Assembly (NCBI GenBank): GCA_013433145.1
Contig: CM024168.1
Span: 7,696,184-7,760,183 of the forward strand
Reading direction: 5' to 3'
Source: Ascaris suum
Taxonomy: Eukaryota > Nematoda > Chromadorea > Rhabditida > Ascarididae
DNA: 64,000 nt
Both the position numbers and the translations under genes were made by a program. Within the stretch, counting starts at the first letter, position 1, and every line of letters begins with the position of its first letter. Below the pieces are notes generated by a model. That model saw only the letters and a list, made by a program, of their open reading frames with translations, was not told where the DNA came from and ran no database searches. This document shows positions 37,341 through 50,600 of the stretch, in pieces.

Positions 37341-39464
37341 TGCCGAGAAGACGATGAATCTTTCAAAATCTTTCAATTGTGTGTCATTGTAAAGAACTGT
37401 GTAGAAACTGGCGAGCTTCCATTAAGCTCATTTTAATGGCTCGTTATCAAATGCTACGAATACTGACAGTTTTACTCGTTTACTCTTTTCGGGCAGAGTT
37501 ACCCCTCCCTCTTCCATAATTCTTCCCTCCCCCTTCCATGCAACTTGTTGAAAGCTTGGCTAGAGTCAAAAAGCAGCATAGACTGTTAGCGATCGCGTCA
37601 GGTTTCTGCGATGCTGCTCGCTTGTGAACATTTTTTACAGCATTATTCACACAAACAGCTATTTAAAGGAGGCAACCAATTTATTTAGTTCGCCAACGAG
37701 TTGCTGAATGCTACCTCTGTGGAGCTGCCATGTGCACTTCTGAAAGTGCCACCGAGGACGGTCGAGGTTTGCATTACTAGACACTCTTGTCTGAGTTGTG
37801 AAGATGGCGCGCTGCATTCATTAGTTGCAGGATATGAAATACAACTGGGTTGCGATGGCTGAGAACTGCTACAACTGGCTTGTTCTCTAATAGATATTCC
37901 TGAGGCCGTTCTGCTTAACGAATGTGTTTCGAGTGCTCATTATATGATTTTTAATGTGCCGCCTGTTGTTATTTAACCGCTACTTGCCCCTGATGAGAGT
38001 TTAGCAAAGGGCACTAACTTGACAGTGATGACTGGTATAGTTTATTAGGATAAGCGGAAGAATGCAATATGGACAGCTGCAATACGGATGCTGGGCGATA
38101 GTTTTGCCAAAGGGACGACAGCTTGATTAAGCATGTTTTTGTGAGTGATTGTTGCCTTCATTAAAAAACCATCAAGATAGAACACTTTCTGTGGAGGAAA
38201 TCAATGCAGTCTGGAATGTTTCAATTCCGCGTCTAAGAAGTCACTTTTTGCAGTTCTCTTTCTTATGTATCTGAATGGAACTGTAGATTATATGATCCTT
38301 ATACGTTCAGAAATGTCCAGGCGATAAAACGATATTCGACTACACTCCATTAAGCAAACCGTCATTATTCGCGAATGGAGTGGTACGGGGCAGTCAACTA
38401 CTGCAAGCCTATAAGATGATGTGCTGCAGCGGCCAATCTCCACCGAAGTTCTGCCCGTGCGGTTACACACTTTTCGAAGGATACTGCGTTGCACTTGTCA
38501 AGGCTTCCTCTGAGTAATATTTTCATTATTTTGCTGTTTGCATACCTCGTAAGACACAAACTTCTTATCGATTGGCTTTGTCTTTACGGTCGCACGATTT
38601 CGGGAAACATGTCACGGGTGAAGTTGGTCAGCAGAAATAACCATAATCATGCCTCCACAATTCTGCTTCGTTCTTTAAATGGAACACTGCAGCTCTCAAG
38701 GTCCGGGATCGAGAGGGCTAGGTATAGCATAGCTCTTGAACAATTTAAACTGCTGTACAGGCTATTTACGAGTCTAGTATTACAGTTATCACAAATACTT
38801 TTAAACTGCTGGTACACGGTTATAGTGAGTAAATAGTAATCAAAATATTAGCAGTTATTGGCAACATTGTGGGGTGAGGGAATAAAGACGCTATTTTGTT
38901 CTTCTTGCAGTGGCCTCCGGACATCATGAGAATAAGCGAGTTTAATCTTTGAGTTTTTATCAGTCAACGCTTGGTGACTCGTCAAATACTGATATTCTCT
39001 TAGCTACACTTATCCGGCTTTTCGCGCATTCTTTCCCGCACAAATGCAAACACTCTGTAGTGGCTTCATGCCTCATAAGAAATTACTAGGGCATGCTAAG
39101 GCACACGATCCTTTCAACTGAAGGGATTTTGTCATAAAGGTTCTGAGCTTATTCTTTAGCTCCAGAAGATCATGACACGTGGCTTGCTTCTCAGGTCCAG
39201 GCATTCATTCATTCAAAGCACAGGTTACCACTGCAGAGCTGTTCAAGCATGTTAAGGGCACTGAATGAAATTTCGTTCTAAGGAACTTGCCTTCCACCAC
39301 CAACAAGCAACATCAAGATTAACTTGTTAAGTTCAGGCAGCAAGCGGGGAATTTGGAATATTGTCAGATTAAGAGCACTTCAAGTACTGAGTAGTAAATT
39401 TTCACAGACAACTTCTTCATCGTCTTCAAAAATCCACGAGATATGTGTCTTGGTTCACTTCAAC
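37341..39464. other. No supported gene
   Basis: Short frames only. The frame at 38489-38836 (plus) is hydrophobic at both ends but has no splice context. No repeat or RNA gene was seen. Confidence 0.4.
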
Positions 39465-40908
39465 ATGTCCACTGTAGAGCTCAGTCGAGATCAAAAAAAG
39501 CCGTCAAATCTTCCTGCACTTCCTGCTAACTACGGAGAAGCTTACGGTGCTTCTAGGTTTGGCCAACTTACATACCGGTTATTGGAAAGCGGCGAGATGG
39601 TCACGATATTTGCTCTGTATAGTTTGCGATCGTGACAATGTCTTCATCACATCTTTTCTGCAGCAAACGTCAAGTCGCGAATGTTCGAGTAACTCCCTGC
39701 TTGCTATGCGGTGGCATCTCACGGGCATGAACCGGAACTTCCTTCAAGAAGCATTTTCGAATCTCCTGTACTTTATTATTACTGTTCTTGAAATCTAGGA
39801 AGCCCAAAGATGTGATGATGAATAGTGAAGTTTCAGTTACTGGCATTGCTTTAGGAAACCGTTTGCAAATATCAGCAAACAAACCTGCGGCCCCTTAGGA
39901 TATGTGGCATCATCGGAGTCAATGCTCACGATTACGTTGCTAGAACATATTTCGGCCGATTTCAATGCTCGAATTTATTTGGGTAAGGATTTGACACAAT
40001 CTAACATTTGTCTAGGGCTTAGTGAGCTTCACTATTGCTTCTCTGCTTCTTCCATTCCATCGTATTGGTGCAATAAGATGGGACACATTAGAGATTTGAG
40101 CTCAGATCTGATCACAGTAAAAGGCGATCTCAAATTTACTGCAAATATTGACAGCAGCTTCAAGTCTGCTGCAAGCTAGTGAGAGTTTACCAAAAATAAC
40201 GGGTTAAGGCGAGGTGTAAGCAGAAGAGGAGGCATGTGCGCTCAAAATTGGTCGGCTAAACACTGAACGCACAACTGACCGGTTAAAACAAATTAAAGAC
40301 TCATACAAGCGACCAAACCGGCGGAAGAATCGGCACCTACTTGGTATTTTCGACGGAGTACCTCGTCATTTCTATCCTTAAGACTTTTGTAAAAGGTTTA
40401 TATCTGTATCTCACACGCTTGCATCCTCTCAAGACAAGCTTTTTCCGCTTAATAACAGAAAGAATTATTTACAGCTGTGACGCAACGAATTAGACTCTAA
40501 AATGCATGAGCATTTACCTGTGACAAAAAATACCTAACTGCATTCGTTCATGCATAACATATTCTTTTAGACTCCCATGCATGAGGCATTTTGTTTGCTT
40601 TTGCACCAGAGGCTGGTACAGTAAGTTCTTTTTCTCCAAGATAACCGGAGTTTGAATAGTTCACTTTGCGCGTTTTTTTAGACGTGTTCTACTCATGTGC
40701 TACGGAAGAGGCATACAAGCGTTCCGATTCATCCTCTATTCCGTTCACCTCGCTTTTGACATCGCGATGCAAGTCCACTGGGGCGAGTGCTTTCAGGAGC
40801 TTCCTTGTCGTAGCAAATAGTGTGCAAGATAAATCTCCAAATGTAATTTCGAGCTTCGATGTTTTCAATTATGGCGATTGGAACAAGTCAAGACTGCATC
40901 TTAAATGA
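39465..40908 (+). CDS. Small three-exon gene, possibly CUB-like
   Basis: Exons are 39465-39556, 39837-39982 and 40682-40908. Splice sites are AG|GTTTGG, GTTTCAG, TTGG|GTAAGG and TTTTTTAG. Phases agree throughout, giving 465 nt and 154 residues. Exon 1 starts MSTVELSRDQKKPSNLPAL; its donor is weak and it is the least certain part. Exon 2 carries CGPLGYVASSESMLTITLL and FNARIYLD, which resembles the last strands of a CUB domain (Ser-rich turn, hydrophobic strand, then a gap and a closing strand). That would suggest an extracellular protein, but exon 1 is not a signal peptide. Exon 3 is Ser/Thr-rich (KRSDSSSIPFTSLLTSRC) and ends NKSRLHLK. Function unknown. Confidence 0.45.
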
Positions 40909-43900
40909 AACCAGAAAGATTATTCACATGAGTACCTAAGCAATATACATGTTTGTCAACTTCAAAGATCCGCAATGGAGAATCATCATGCATCTAAATA
41001 TGCATATAAAAAGCAAATGTTGCCATGAAATGTCTGGTCGCTAAATATGCATTTTCTATCGACAGAAAGCATCGGTTATACCACAGCGAAACGTTACATC
41101 CGTCTACTGAGGGATAGAACTAGTTTATTAGGCATGTTCCATACGTTACAATAGGGTTTCAGGTAAACGTCAGTACCGTCAAAGGTTCTTCTGTCGAACC
41201 AAACGCAAATGATTTTAAAAAATTGCTTCACTAGCAAGGATAAGTTATGGGTAGATATATTTGTTGTTCGAGTGATGCTTACGCTGGAGTTCATCGATAA
41301 CGCATTGACATTGAACAAGCCTATAAATGTCGTTTGGCCAGACAGGAGGACTATAGCGGGTGTGACCCTAACCGTCATAAAGTGCTGCTTATTAATGGTG
41401 AAAGCGTGCTGTTTTTTGCGTTGAACTTATCCCTTGATCCGTGCTTTCATCAGTCTGTCCTTTTTCGCATTCTGAACTGGTGAAATGGTTTTGGTTTCGG
41501 TCTATTTCTGGACGCTGCTTTCTCTTCTCAAATCTCCAGGTTTCACCTTTCTTACTGAAGTATGAGATGAGTTTTCTCAAATTCCTTTAGAGGACGCTTC
41601 GATTAGAACATCTACAATGGTATTTGAAGGTTTCAATAAACTCTGAGAATGATTTTGTTCGTTTTCGGGCCACTGTTGCGATGAAGAAAGGAAGTGTTGA
41701 AATAACATCAAAAATCTTTCTTGCTTTTCCATTTCTCAGCTGTTACTTAAATGAGTAACACCTGTCTACTCGCTCTGATCGTCCCTCACTGCCGCATTGG
41801 TAAGCACTCCATTGAATCCGGCTAGTTAGCAAAGTTTCATTGTCTGAAACTTCCTTGCACACCTTAAAGACGCATACTAAGATTATTTCAAAGAATCTCC
41901 AATGCATGAAATATTCACCAAAATATGGCCATCACGTAACTCATCCTCTTAATCACTTCGTCAGACGTGTGTTATTCGAAGTGATGCACATGCACGTTTA
42001 ACAAGACCGTTGTCGCGGATCATCGCGAGGAACGGTGATTTACAGCAGCGCAAAGAATCAAGAAGGCACCACTAGAGATTGGCCCAGCAGGAAGGCCATT
42101 CATGGCGCTTGCGGCGGCCTCGACTCTAGACAAATGGCGTCATCGGCAGTAACTCTCACACCTCAAGGATGATGTATGCCTCACTTCCTAGCAAAACATG
42201 TGCCATTTAAATGAATGAACAGAATGGCCGAGAATGGCAGAGCGCTCGACGGAATAAAAGATGCAACAGAGGAGAGCAGGGAATGGTTGGCTCGGGGGCT
42301 CGTTGGCTTCTACCTCTCTCGCTGTTTTCGTTTGGACCGTCATTGTCGACTTCGATACATATCCACTGATCATGTCGATTTTCTTTACCGTCCCCTCGAT
42401 TTATAGTCTACGGCGTCTTCGATATTTGTTAGCCGGTCAGCTTCGAAATTCATTAGCCTCACTTCTGTACTCACCCGCCAGCCGACTTCGACATTCATCC
42501 GCCGATTGACTTCGATATTTATTCGCCGTCACCTCGATATTCATTCACCTTCACCTCGATATTCTTTCGCCGGTCAATTCGACTTCATTTGCCGTCACTC
42601 CGATTTCGCTTGCCGGTCGATTCAACTTTGTTTTTGACCGTTGCTTCGACTCTCTTTGCAGTTCAATACGATTTGCGCCTTCCGGTCAGTTGTGCTCTTC
42701 GTTTTACCGTCAGTTCTAACTTCCTTGCTGTTCCTTTCGTTTTGACGTTAATTCTGCTTTCTTTCTGCTGTCAACTATGTTTTCGTTATGTATTGTAAAG
42801 ACAACCATAAAGTTCATCTGCGTCTGGTCATCCGTTACGATCGGCTTCAAACAACATTCCAAACTGCTCTTGCTCCTCGCCCTCCCCTATTCCTGTTCCC
42901 TTTTTCTTCTCTCGCAATCCTTCATATACATATCGTCTAAACTGCTCAAGGAGCCTTGATTCTTATGTGCTGTGTAAGTTAACCTATAATGCTATCATGC
43001 GTACTGCGGAACGCAAGGTGAATCCATCCCACAAAGCACTCAACTCCCACGCCCACTTAATACATTTCACTTAGGCTGAGGGTGTTTCACTTCCATCCGC
43101 ATTCAGAAGCAGGCTCCCGCAAGTCACCGATATTAACCGACAAAGGCACTTTGCCTCTCATGACAGTTTTTTCGGAAGTGATCAAAACCGTAAATGACTG
43201 GACATTCACCAATCCCGAAACTTGTGTGCAAACTGGTCGAACTTAATTACTGTGATATAACTCGAACACTAACTAACAACAACTGTGACATCTGCGCATT
43301 CTAGACTCCCTTCACTACCTTTTCTTCAAACACATCTTCCGAAACTTTTTGCTTGAATAAAGAGGCACGACATATCACCCTACATCTAGTGCATAAACAT
43401 TGTTTGAATTGAGAGCAGAAAGCGCGAAACCTACTCCCTGCGCATAAAATATCCGAATTTTTAGCAGTTTCCTTTTTAAATTTAAGAAGTAACCGGCAAA
43501 CGTGATATGCAAATTTGCTGCGCCGACTGGAAAAGATAACAGTAAGTGAACAGTTAAAAAGAACCGACCAATTACACGCAAAAGCAGCTTCGGTGTGACG
43601 AAATTTAGGGAGTGAGTAAGGAGTAAGAGACATCGCTGAAGTGTCTGCAGCATATCATGACGAAACAACAATTATTTCTCAGCACTTGGTAGTAGGTAAT
43701 GGAGGCCTACTGGTGCAAAGTCATTGCCCTAGCTGAGAGTAGCTTAGAAAGCTAAGCAAGAGCTGAAAATAGTCGGTCATATATATCAAACATCTTCTGA
43801 GCTATAGAGGCTTACCTTTCAACTTGGTGGAGTGAGCGATGAGCAAGCGTTACTGTTATAAAGCTGGCAGCATACGAGCAACCAGAAAAAGGTTATAAGG

Positions 43901-44400
43901 AACCAAACCTAAATCTTTCTCGTATTGCGATATATCAGCACCAGTAAGCACTCCCACGTCTCATAATAAGTAACGGAAAAGGTGAAGTATTATAAGGCTA
44001 CTTCCCGCAAGCAGTTAGCATAATAACCACGAAAAATAATTGTGCACAAAAAATCGTCCCGACAGCTGCTCTATTTCTCCGACACTGGCGTCCTCGCCTC
44101 AAGTTTTTATCAAATTTGCTGCTGTATCATCATATACAATTTCATATAACAAATCTGATCGTTTTGTAGGGACCTTTCTAAACCATCTAGTCTGCTCCAG
44201 TCCATACTCCTGAAACAAGCGTCAAGTCAGGTCCGGCTAAACCTGAATCTTAAAAATCTGTGAAAAGTCCAGCACAATCCAGCTTGAAATTGTCTGGATG
44301 CCGTCTTCAAATTTACTTTGCAGAGGATGATGTTCACTCTGCTCCCCTAGGTGCTCACCAATTCTGATGCCTTCAGCTTAGTGGCCATGGAAGCGCTTTA
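40909..44400. other. No supported gene; contains a satellite-like array
   Basis: Aside from the tandem array at 42345-42770 I see only unsupported short frames. A GC-richer stretch lies at 42060-42170. Confidence 0.4.
42345..42770 (+). repeat. Degenerate tandem array, about 23-bp unit
   Basis: A diverged unit close to TTCGATATTCATTCGCCGTC recurs about every 22-24 bp. The clearest copies lie at 42480-42660. The TTCGA start and the GCCGGTCA end of the unit are best kept. The array is open in two plus frames because the unit has few stops, but the translations are repetitive and I do not call a gene. Confidence 0.6.
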
Positions 44401-44680
44401 CTAGCAGCAGCCATCGTTTAACCTACTCTTCCTTCGTTTGCACTGTTCAGAAACGCGTTGCATCCATTCTCGATCAGTTCGAATCTCCTTTTGAAACGTC
44501 CATCGTCCCTGAGAATTAAAGGCAGTACCCTGAAACAACCGTAGCATATAACCTGCAAGGATTGCAGCATCTCTTGCTGACTCCCGACGGATGCTGAGAG
44601 GTCTTTTGCCTTCGAACACTGTTGGCTTCAGTACGCCGATGTGTCTGTAGTCATTTTGAGACAACTGCTCTTGTAGGGCT
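44401..44680 (-). CDS. Probable terminal exon, unrecognised
   Basis: The minus strand is open for 92 codons from an acceptor region (TTTTTCAGTGAG, ending 44681) to a TAG at 44401. It reads LQEQLSQNDYRHIGVLKP, then KRPLSIRRESARDAAILA, GYMLRLFQGTAFNSQGRW, QKEIRTDREWMQ and a basic end (CKRRKSRLNDGCC). The content is charged and helical, as in a nucleic-acid or protein-binding domain. The consensus TTTTTCAG at 44685 would place an in-frame TGA first, so the GTGAG four bases on is the more likely site. No upstream exon was found; a mobile-element origin is possible. Confidence 0.4.
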
Positions 44681-47600
44681 GCTCACTGAAAAACGAACAA
44701 AAAAACTTATTTTGTATCTGATCTGTGCCTTCTTTCTCTTCATTTTAAAAGATGTTTTTCAGAATAGCTGGATATTGTGCACCGCGCCGAAGATGGAGGG
44801 GAATGAATGGTGGCATCCGGACTGAAAAAGTTGTTTGAACAACTCGCATTGATGCCTCTATCAATTGTCATCATGCGATGGGTGTGGATACTGGTGGTAT
44901 ATTAGAATGGGATCCAATGATAGGGAAGAGTAATGCTTTGCAAACTGGGTGGATGCATCTCCTACAGATTTACTCCAAAAATGTGCGCTTCTATATCAGT
45001 GAATTATCCCGTTTATCGTCGAGTGAACTATATATATCGCACTTATCGCACATCATTCTCATTCTTTTATGCCTACACAACGGTGTTCTTGTTTCAGTGT
45101 TTTGTGTCTTCGTATTACGCAACATTAGGTAACTGTGAAGTAACGTTTCAAATACAACTCTATATGAGTGCCTTTCCCAATACTAACAAGCTTCTGTTGA
45201 TGCAACGGTTCTATTACTTGTTAAAAGTGGAAAATTTGATACCATTCGTCATTTATCCACTGTTATTTATCAATTTTTCTAGTATCACGTGTGCTGTTGT
45301 TTTCTCCCTGTATATGAGAATTCATTGTCGATAGAAAAATATTACATAGTACATTTCGTTCACTTAACTTTGGGAAGCTTTAGGCAAATATGCATGGAAT
45401 ATTTCAACAACTTTTTAAGGAACTGTGTCTGTTTCACCGACAAAGTTCAGCTAAAGGTTTCCATCACGAAGAATTTGTTTGAAATTTCTGCTGCTTCTCG
45501 AGATTCCTGCTATTTGGGTTCCTTGTGAAATTTGTTAAGTGTTTTGAAAATATTCGTCATCGTCCTGCTTGACGCTTTCCTCTAAATGTCCCAAACCTCT
45601 GGTGCATGCAAGGATCTTCTGCTAATACTAATCCACCTTCCTTCAGAAGAAACCGTGCAAACTTAAGCATAAAAATTTGCCTTGAGCTGAAGTGAGCGAA
45701 TTAGGATGAAAGTGATGCCGACTTATCACCCGTGGTTTTTGACCGCTTGCTTCCCTTTGCTCATCAGTGACATATGCGTAGAAGCGCTAAAGGCTGACAT
45801 TAAGATCACTCCTGTGGAATTCATGAAAAAATGGGTAAAGAGATATTTGCAAAAGAATTACAGTGGTGCAGAATGATGTGGCTGTAAGAAGATTACTTCA
45901 TTACTGTAAAACTTACATTTCCTCAACGAAAGTCGTACAAATAGTGGACATATTGAGCACCAAGGATAGCGAATAAAATTAGATCGGCTAGTCCAGCAGC
46001 ATTTGATTGTTCGACCTAGCTCTTGCTCGAGAGCGCCGTACTCACGACTTTCAATTATCCCGTAAAACCTGCATAGCTGATAGTGTCTTCCATGCCTTTC
46101 AGCTCAAAAGCTTCGATCTCATGCATCTATGTATCTCGTACATCATGTCGTGTTCGCATCGTTTTATATTACAGCCTGCGCAGCTGAACCTTACAACGAT
46201 TCTGGTTATTCTTTTCTTATAAATCAGTATAACTTTACAACGATTCTGGTTATTCTTTTCTTGTAAATCAGTATATGTATAAACGTTGCATTGTATGGCT
46301 ACACTGACTTGTTCTGTTTCATGTCATTCTTTATCCTTTCTTTGTTCCTGCATGAATGAATAAAGACATTACTACACTGCCCAAGCTTTCCTTTCTTTCG
46401 AAACATGAAATTCAACTCCATCGGTTCTCTCCCCGGTGATGTAAGCAGTGATCTTTTGGGTGGTCATCAGCTTACTTGCCTTTTGCCCTTGCTCGTGCTG
46501 GCACATCGAGTTTGATTTTTGAAGATAGCAGCATCCTGGAATTATATTTATATAAGTTGAACAGTTGCGAGAAGATTAGGGCTTAAGCAAGTTTCTTACA
46601 CTTACATTCACCATTGTTCAGCATAGGAGGATGGTCGGGAGTTTTACTACGTCATCGCAACGATGACGGTGCTGAGTGGAGTGGCGCGGTAGAATATTTG
46701 TTGTTTCGAAAACGAATGAAAGCTGTGTCTGCAGGTAAGCACCTACTGGCGTCCTTCTGTTAGCAGGGCAGATGCCATAACACTGAGGCTGACTTCATTC
46801 GAGAAAAAGTGATATATAAATGTACATCGCTGACGTTCGTTTATGTTAAACCCAACGCTTATTCTGGCTCCAGCAAAACAATAAGTATCGAAACGATGCT
46901 AAAAGTTGGCTTCAGCGTTAATGGCGTTAACCATAATATTTGTGCATCACCGCCCAGGTGGCGTCATTTCTAACTGGAGTATCATCGCTATGCGTCTATA
47001 CGTTTGTTGCATCATGCGCACATTAGAACTGTTATGAGCTAAGCGGCAAATAATGGCAAGCGAAAGCACCAGCAATAGATAAGAGCAGAGAACTCATTCG
47101 ATATGCGAAAGGTGACGACTTCGGTGTCAATCTGCGTACAAGGAAACTTGCTGTCAGAACAGTGGTTATCATCTAGGCTAGAAGCACGCTAGAAGTTGGG
47201 CTCGACATGAGAGACGACAATTTATTTGCTGCAATTGCTAGGATGTGAGGCTACCGACCAAAGTGATCAAACACAAAGTGTGACTACCCATCAAATGAGG
47301 TTCCATGTTGTGAGGATTTCCAAGAAGACGTCGGTTTGTACAGAGCGAATAATGTCGGTTGATCGTTTTTTCCGGCAACCGTGATCCGAATCTTACCGAA
47401 TGTTTTCGGTCGAGTCGATAGTCGGCCAATATTTGTCATAGAGCGTTCGGTTTTGGTCGAAGTGTGATTGCGAGTCAACGTCTTCGGTCGGTTACAGAGC
47501 GAAAGAAATTTCTCCGTTTACCATCACGGAGTAGTTGCGTCTAGGTTAACATGCTTCAAGCAAATCGCTTTAAAACAAGACGAATTTTCGGAGAATTTCA

Positions 47601-49593
47601 AGCTATCATGAAACATGTATGCTACTATGAAGCTGCTTTCTCAGTCGTGTGCAGGCTAACTGAACCAAGTAAAGGCTTTCTTAGGACATGGTATAGTGGG
47701 GATTTGCAACTCTCAATTTTTCTTGTTACAGTGCAGTCCAGATTCGACATGTTCCATTATGTTCCATTATGCAACTCCAGATTCGATTATGTATGCCAAG
47801 GGCGGATCCTATCTGAGCAGACCAAGTACGACCTCACCTTCTGCTGCACTCTTCAAGCATGTCAAATTGTACTATCACTTGCTGTGTTCCATTTACATAA
47901 GAAAAACTGTTGCAAATTTTTGAAATGCACTAATTTCGCTCATCAAAAACAACATTTTCCTTTAAAGAAGATAAATACAGTGTTAAATAAATTCGGCTTT
48001 TTTACACTGTTCCATGTACTTTTTATTATTTTTATATTTTTAAGGCTACTTTATTATTTTATTTGTATTTTTATTTTTTATTTCCTAATTTTTGTTTCTT
48101 GAGGCTATTTGAGAGCTATATTTATGTTATTTAAGAAATATCATTCTACGTGACAGAAGCTTTTTTCTGATAACATGCATCACAATAAATCAAATTCGCC
48201 TAATAAAAGGATGATCATTTTTGATCAAGTGAAAAGCTTTTCCTATAACAAATTCATCCGATAATAGGACTTTCTATGTGATGCTGCTATGAAATGTTTA
48301 CCGTTTGAAGCTATTTGCTTGCCCTTTCCGCGTATAACGGGCTGTAAATATCAAACAACGTCTGCAGTGGCAAACTATGGTTAGGCGTCCGTTGCAATGC
48401 TGATAATCGGGTTTACACAGGAGCAACTCCAATCTGTTGCGTCGATTGGTTGATAAAATAACACTGCCCTTCAATATATGCTGATATATGCATTGCAGGG
48501 TGAAATATGTAAGATGCTTGTAAAGCGCATCGCGGCAAACTCATATGTATGTGTTTAAGTGATGTTTCTTATAGCTGCTAAAGTACTCTATTCTCTGTAA
48601 CACATTTCTATGCTGTGACATAGTTTGCTGACTAGAAAGCGTGCTGTAGCATATTTTAATTCAAAAATTTTAGGTGCTATAGGCACACATACTGTAAGGG
48701 CGACCTTGTGTAGAAAGTACAATTTACTTGAGGAAATGGTCATGAACTGCGCCTAAAATATACCTAACTTTGACGGTCTCTAAGAACGGGTTGAAAAGTT
48801 CACGAATTATAAACCGACGTTTTGCAATTTCCTTTTCCAGAAAACACTGATAGCAGGTATAGTTAACCAGTACGACGGCAGTTTGTAGTAGTTATCGAGG
48901 CTGCCATTGTAGTATTTATTATTGCTACAGCACACTTTAAATATGCACAGATGCAGCAGATTTTTTATACCCCAGTAACTAACACAGTGTATCGCTTCAA
49001 GTTAACATCGTTGAATTGTGACAATGAAAGCAAATTCAGCTCCGCAAGTTTTACTCGAGCCAGTAATATTTTGCGCTCGAAAAAACTCTTTGTTTTTGAT
49101 GAGTGATGATGTTTTATGGCACTTTTTGGACGAGGACACGTATTCATTTATTGTGTTTTTGCAAATGCTGACGAAGGCGTATCATGGCGGTCATGTCTAT
49201 GCATATATGTGGCCAGAAGTTAATTTCGCTGGGAGTGGAGATATTTTTTTTCATCGGGACTCATTTTGAGGAGCAAGATGAGTTGCTCATTGTTTCGACC
49301 AAAATCATCTCCCTTAGTGAACTTTTGGCCTTGGTTCGTGGTTATTGTTTTCTTTTTTTCAAAACATGTAAAGCATCGGTCATAAAATGCAAACCAATCA
49401 AGCTGAATTCATCTCGGACTCCGCATCTAATTTTGCATTTGTAAGAGCGAGTTATTTAAAGTAACTTCACTTTCGCTAATCACAGAACATTTGCAACTTG
49501 TACTTCATTTGGAGCCAATTCCTTTGGCAGCAGAAGTAGTTTTCAAGTATAAACGACTTATAATAATAAAAAGAAACACATCCTAAACAAATA
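44681..49593. other. No supported gene; AT-rich
   Basis: Long hydrophobic frames here (44933-45334 and 47551-48102, plus) come from T-rich DNA and carry no recognisable domain. A 56-codon plus frame at 45706-45876 starts MKVMPTYHPWFLTACF, which could be a signal peptide or a first exon (donor TGG|GTAAAG at 45839), but support is weak. Confidence 0.4.
46191..46277 (+). repeat. Tandem duplication, 44-bp unit
   Basis: A unit starting TTACAACGATTCTGGTTATT is present twice in direct tandem (from 46191 and from 46235) with about one substitution. The near identity indicates a recent duplication by slippage. No gene is affected that I can see. Confidence 0.75.
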
Positions 49594-50600
49594 TCAACAA
49601 ATGTGGTGCCTAATCTTACTTCTGTATGCTTCTGGTAGCTGCGTTTTCATCGACTTGCTCCTCTCCGTCGACGCAACTGCTAACCATTCTTTCATCGATC
49701 TCAAGGTAGGTGCGCAAGTGGGTTCCTCCACCTCAGGGCGACTTTCCCAGTTTTCTTGCGCTTCATGGACACAATTCAAAAGGTTGCTTTGTCCATCCTC
49801 TGTCTTCCAACCTTGCCATATGACCACACCACCTATACTTTCTGGTATATATCACTTGAACAATGTCCCTCGCCCCAGAACGAAATCGCAGGTCTTCATT
49901 GGAAACATGATGCAACTTGCTTATGCCCACTGTGCGTCGTCCCATCGCACTTTGAGTCACCGCTAGCATCCGTTTTTCTGCAAGTATTGTACTGTTCGCT
50001 TTATATCCGTAAAACAATACAGGAAATATAGTGCTGGTTAATAGCAGCGCTTTTTCGAGCGGTGGGTTTCTCATCAAGAAGATATCGAGCAGCTTGGGGA
50101 GACTATCCACCTGCCTGTTCTTCTTCCGCACAGTTTTGTACCTAGATCGTTTGCCACCTGTGCTTGTACCAAATAGAAAGAGCTTCTACAAACCTGTCCT
50201 TTTGGTTTTTGAGTTTCCTGACCTGCACATAAGAGCCTTAAAATTACTTCACCGTCCACATGAAATCCCTCTGTCGTCATATTCCGCAGTATACGTTCGA
50301 ATGCACATGTGAAGGCTTTTGGAGAGCGGATGTATAGTTGCTTCCACCTCTGCGGACCGTTATTCTTATTGGCTCATCAAACAGAGTAGTTTTAAAATGC
50401 GATCTTGTCAGTGAATCGCCAGCAATTCGGATATATGCCGAACCAATCTCTTCATGCGATACAGATTGTGTGCGGCGTTATGTTGCACGAGCAGAACGCT
50501 TTCTTAAAATCAACGAAGAGCAGACATGAAGGAACTTCTACGCTCTCCAACGTTCAATCAATCGCGAGAATTAGATGCTGGTTACGCCGGTAATCACTCT
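49594..50600 (-). mobile_element. Degenerate RTE-like non-LTR retrotransposon, 3' half
   Basis: Reading the minus strand from 50600, the frames in order show FVDFKKAF (fingers motif), IRITVRRG (before the QGD block), KAFTCAFERILRNM (after it), GFHVDGE, LGTKLCGRR and then a long frame (50131-49763) with KALLLTSTIFPVLFYGYKA, VGISKLHHV and YRWCGHMARLEDRGWTKQ. These match the C-terminal reverse-transcriptase part and connection of RTE elements, in which SKIRWAGHVMRL-type segments are typical. A last frame (49827-49594) corresponds to the element's end. The catalytic FADD motif is lost (LLCAGQETQ) and the blocks fall in different frames with stops, so this is a dead, 5'-truncated copy. It lies 1.5 kb upstream of the START gene. 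Confidence 0.72.

Noticed and set aside
44933..45334. Hydrophobic plus-strand frame resembling a chemoreceptor piece
   Set aside because: Hydrophobicity follows from T-rich DNA; no conserved receptor motif could be seen.
47551..48102. 183-codon plus-strand open frame with a hydrophobic end
   Set aside because: The hydrophobic stretch comes from a T-rich run (TTTATTTTT); the upstream part shows no family features.
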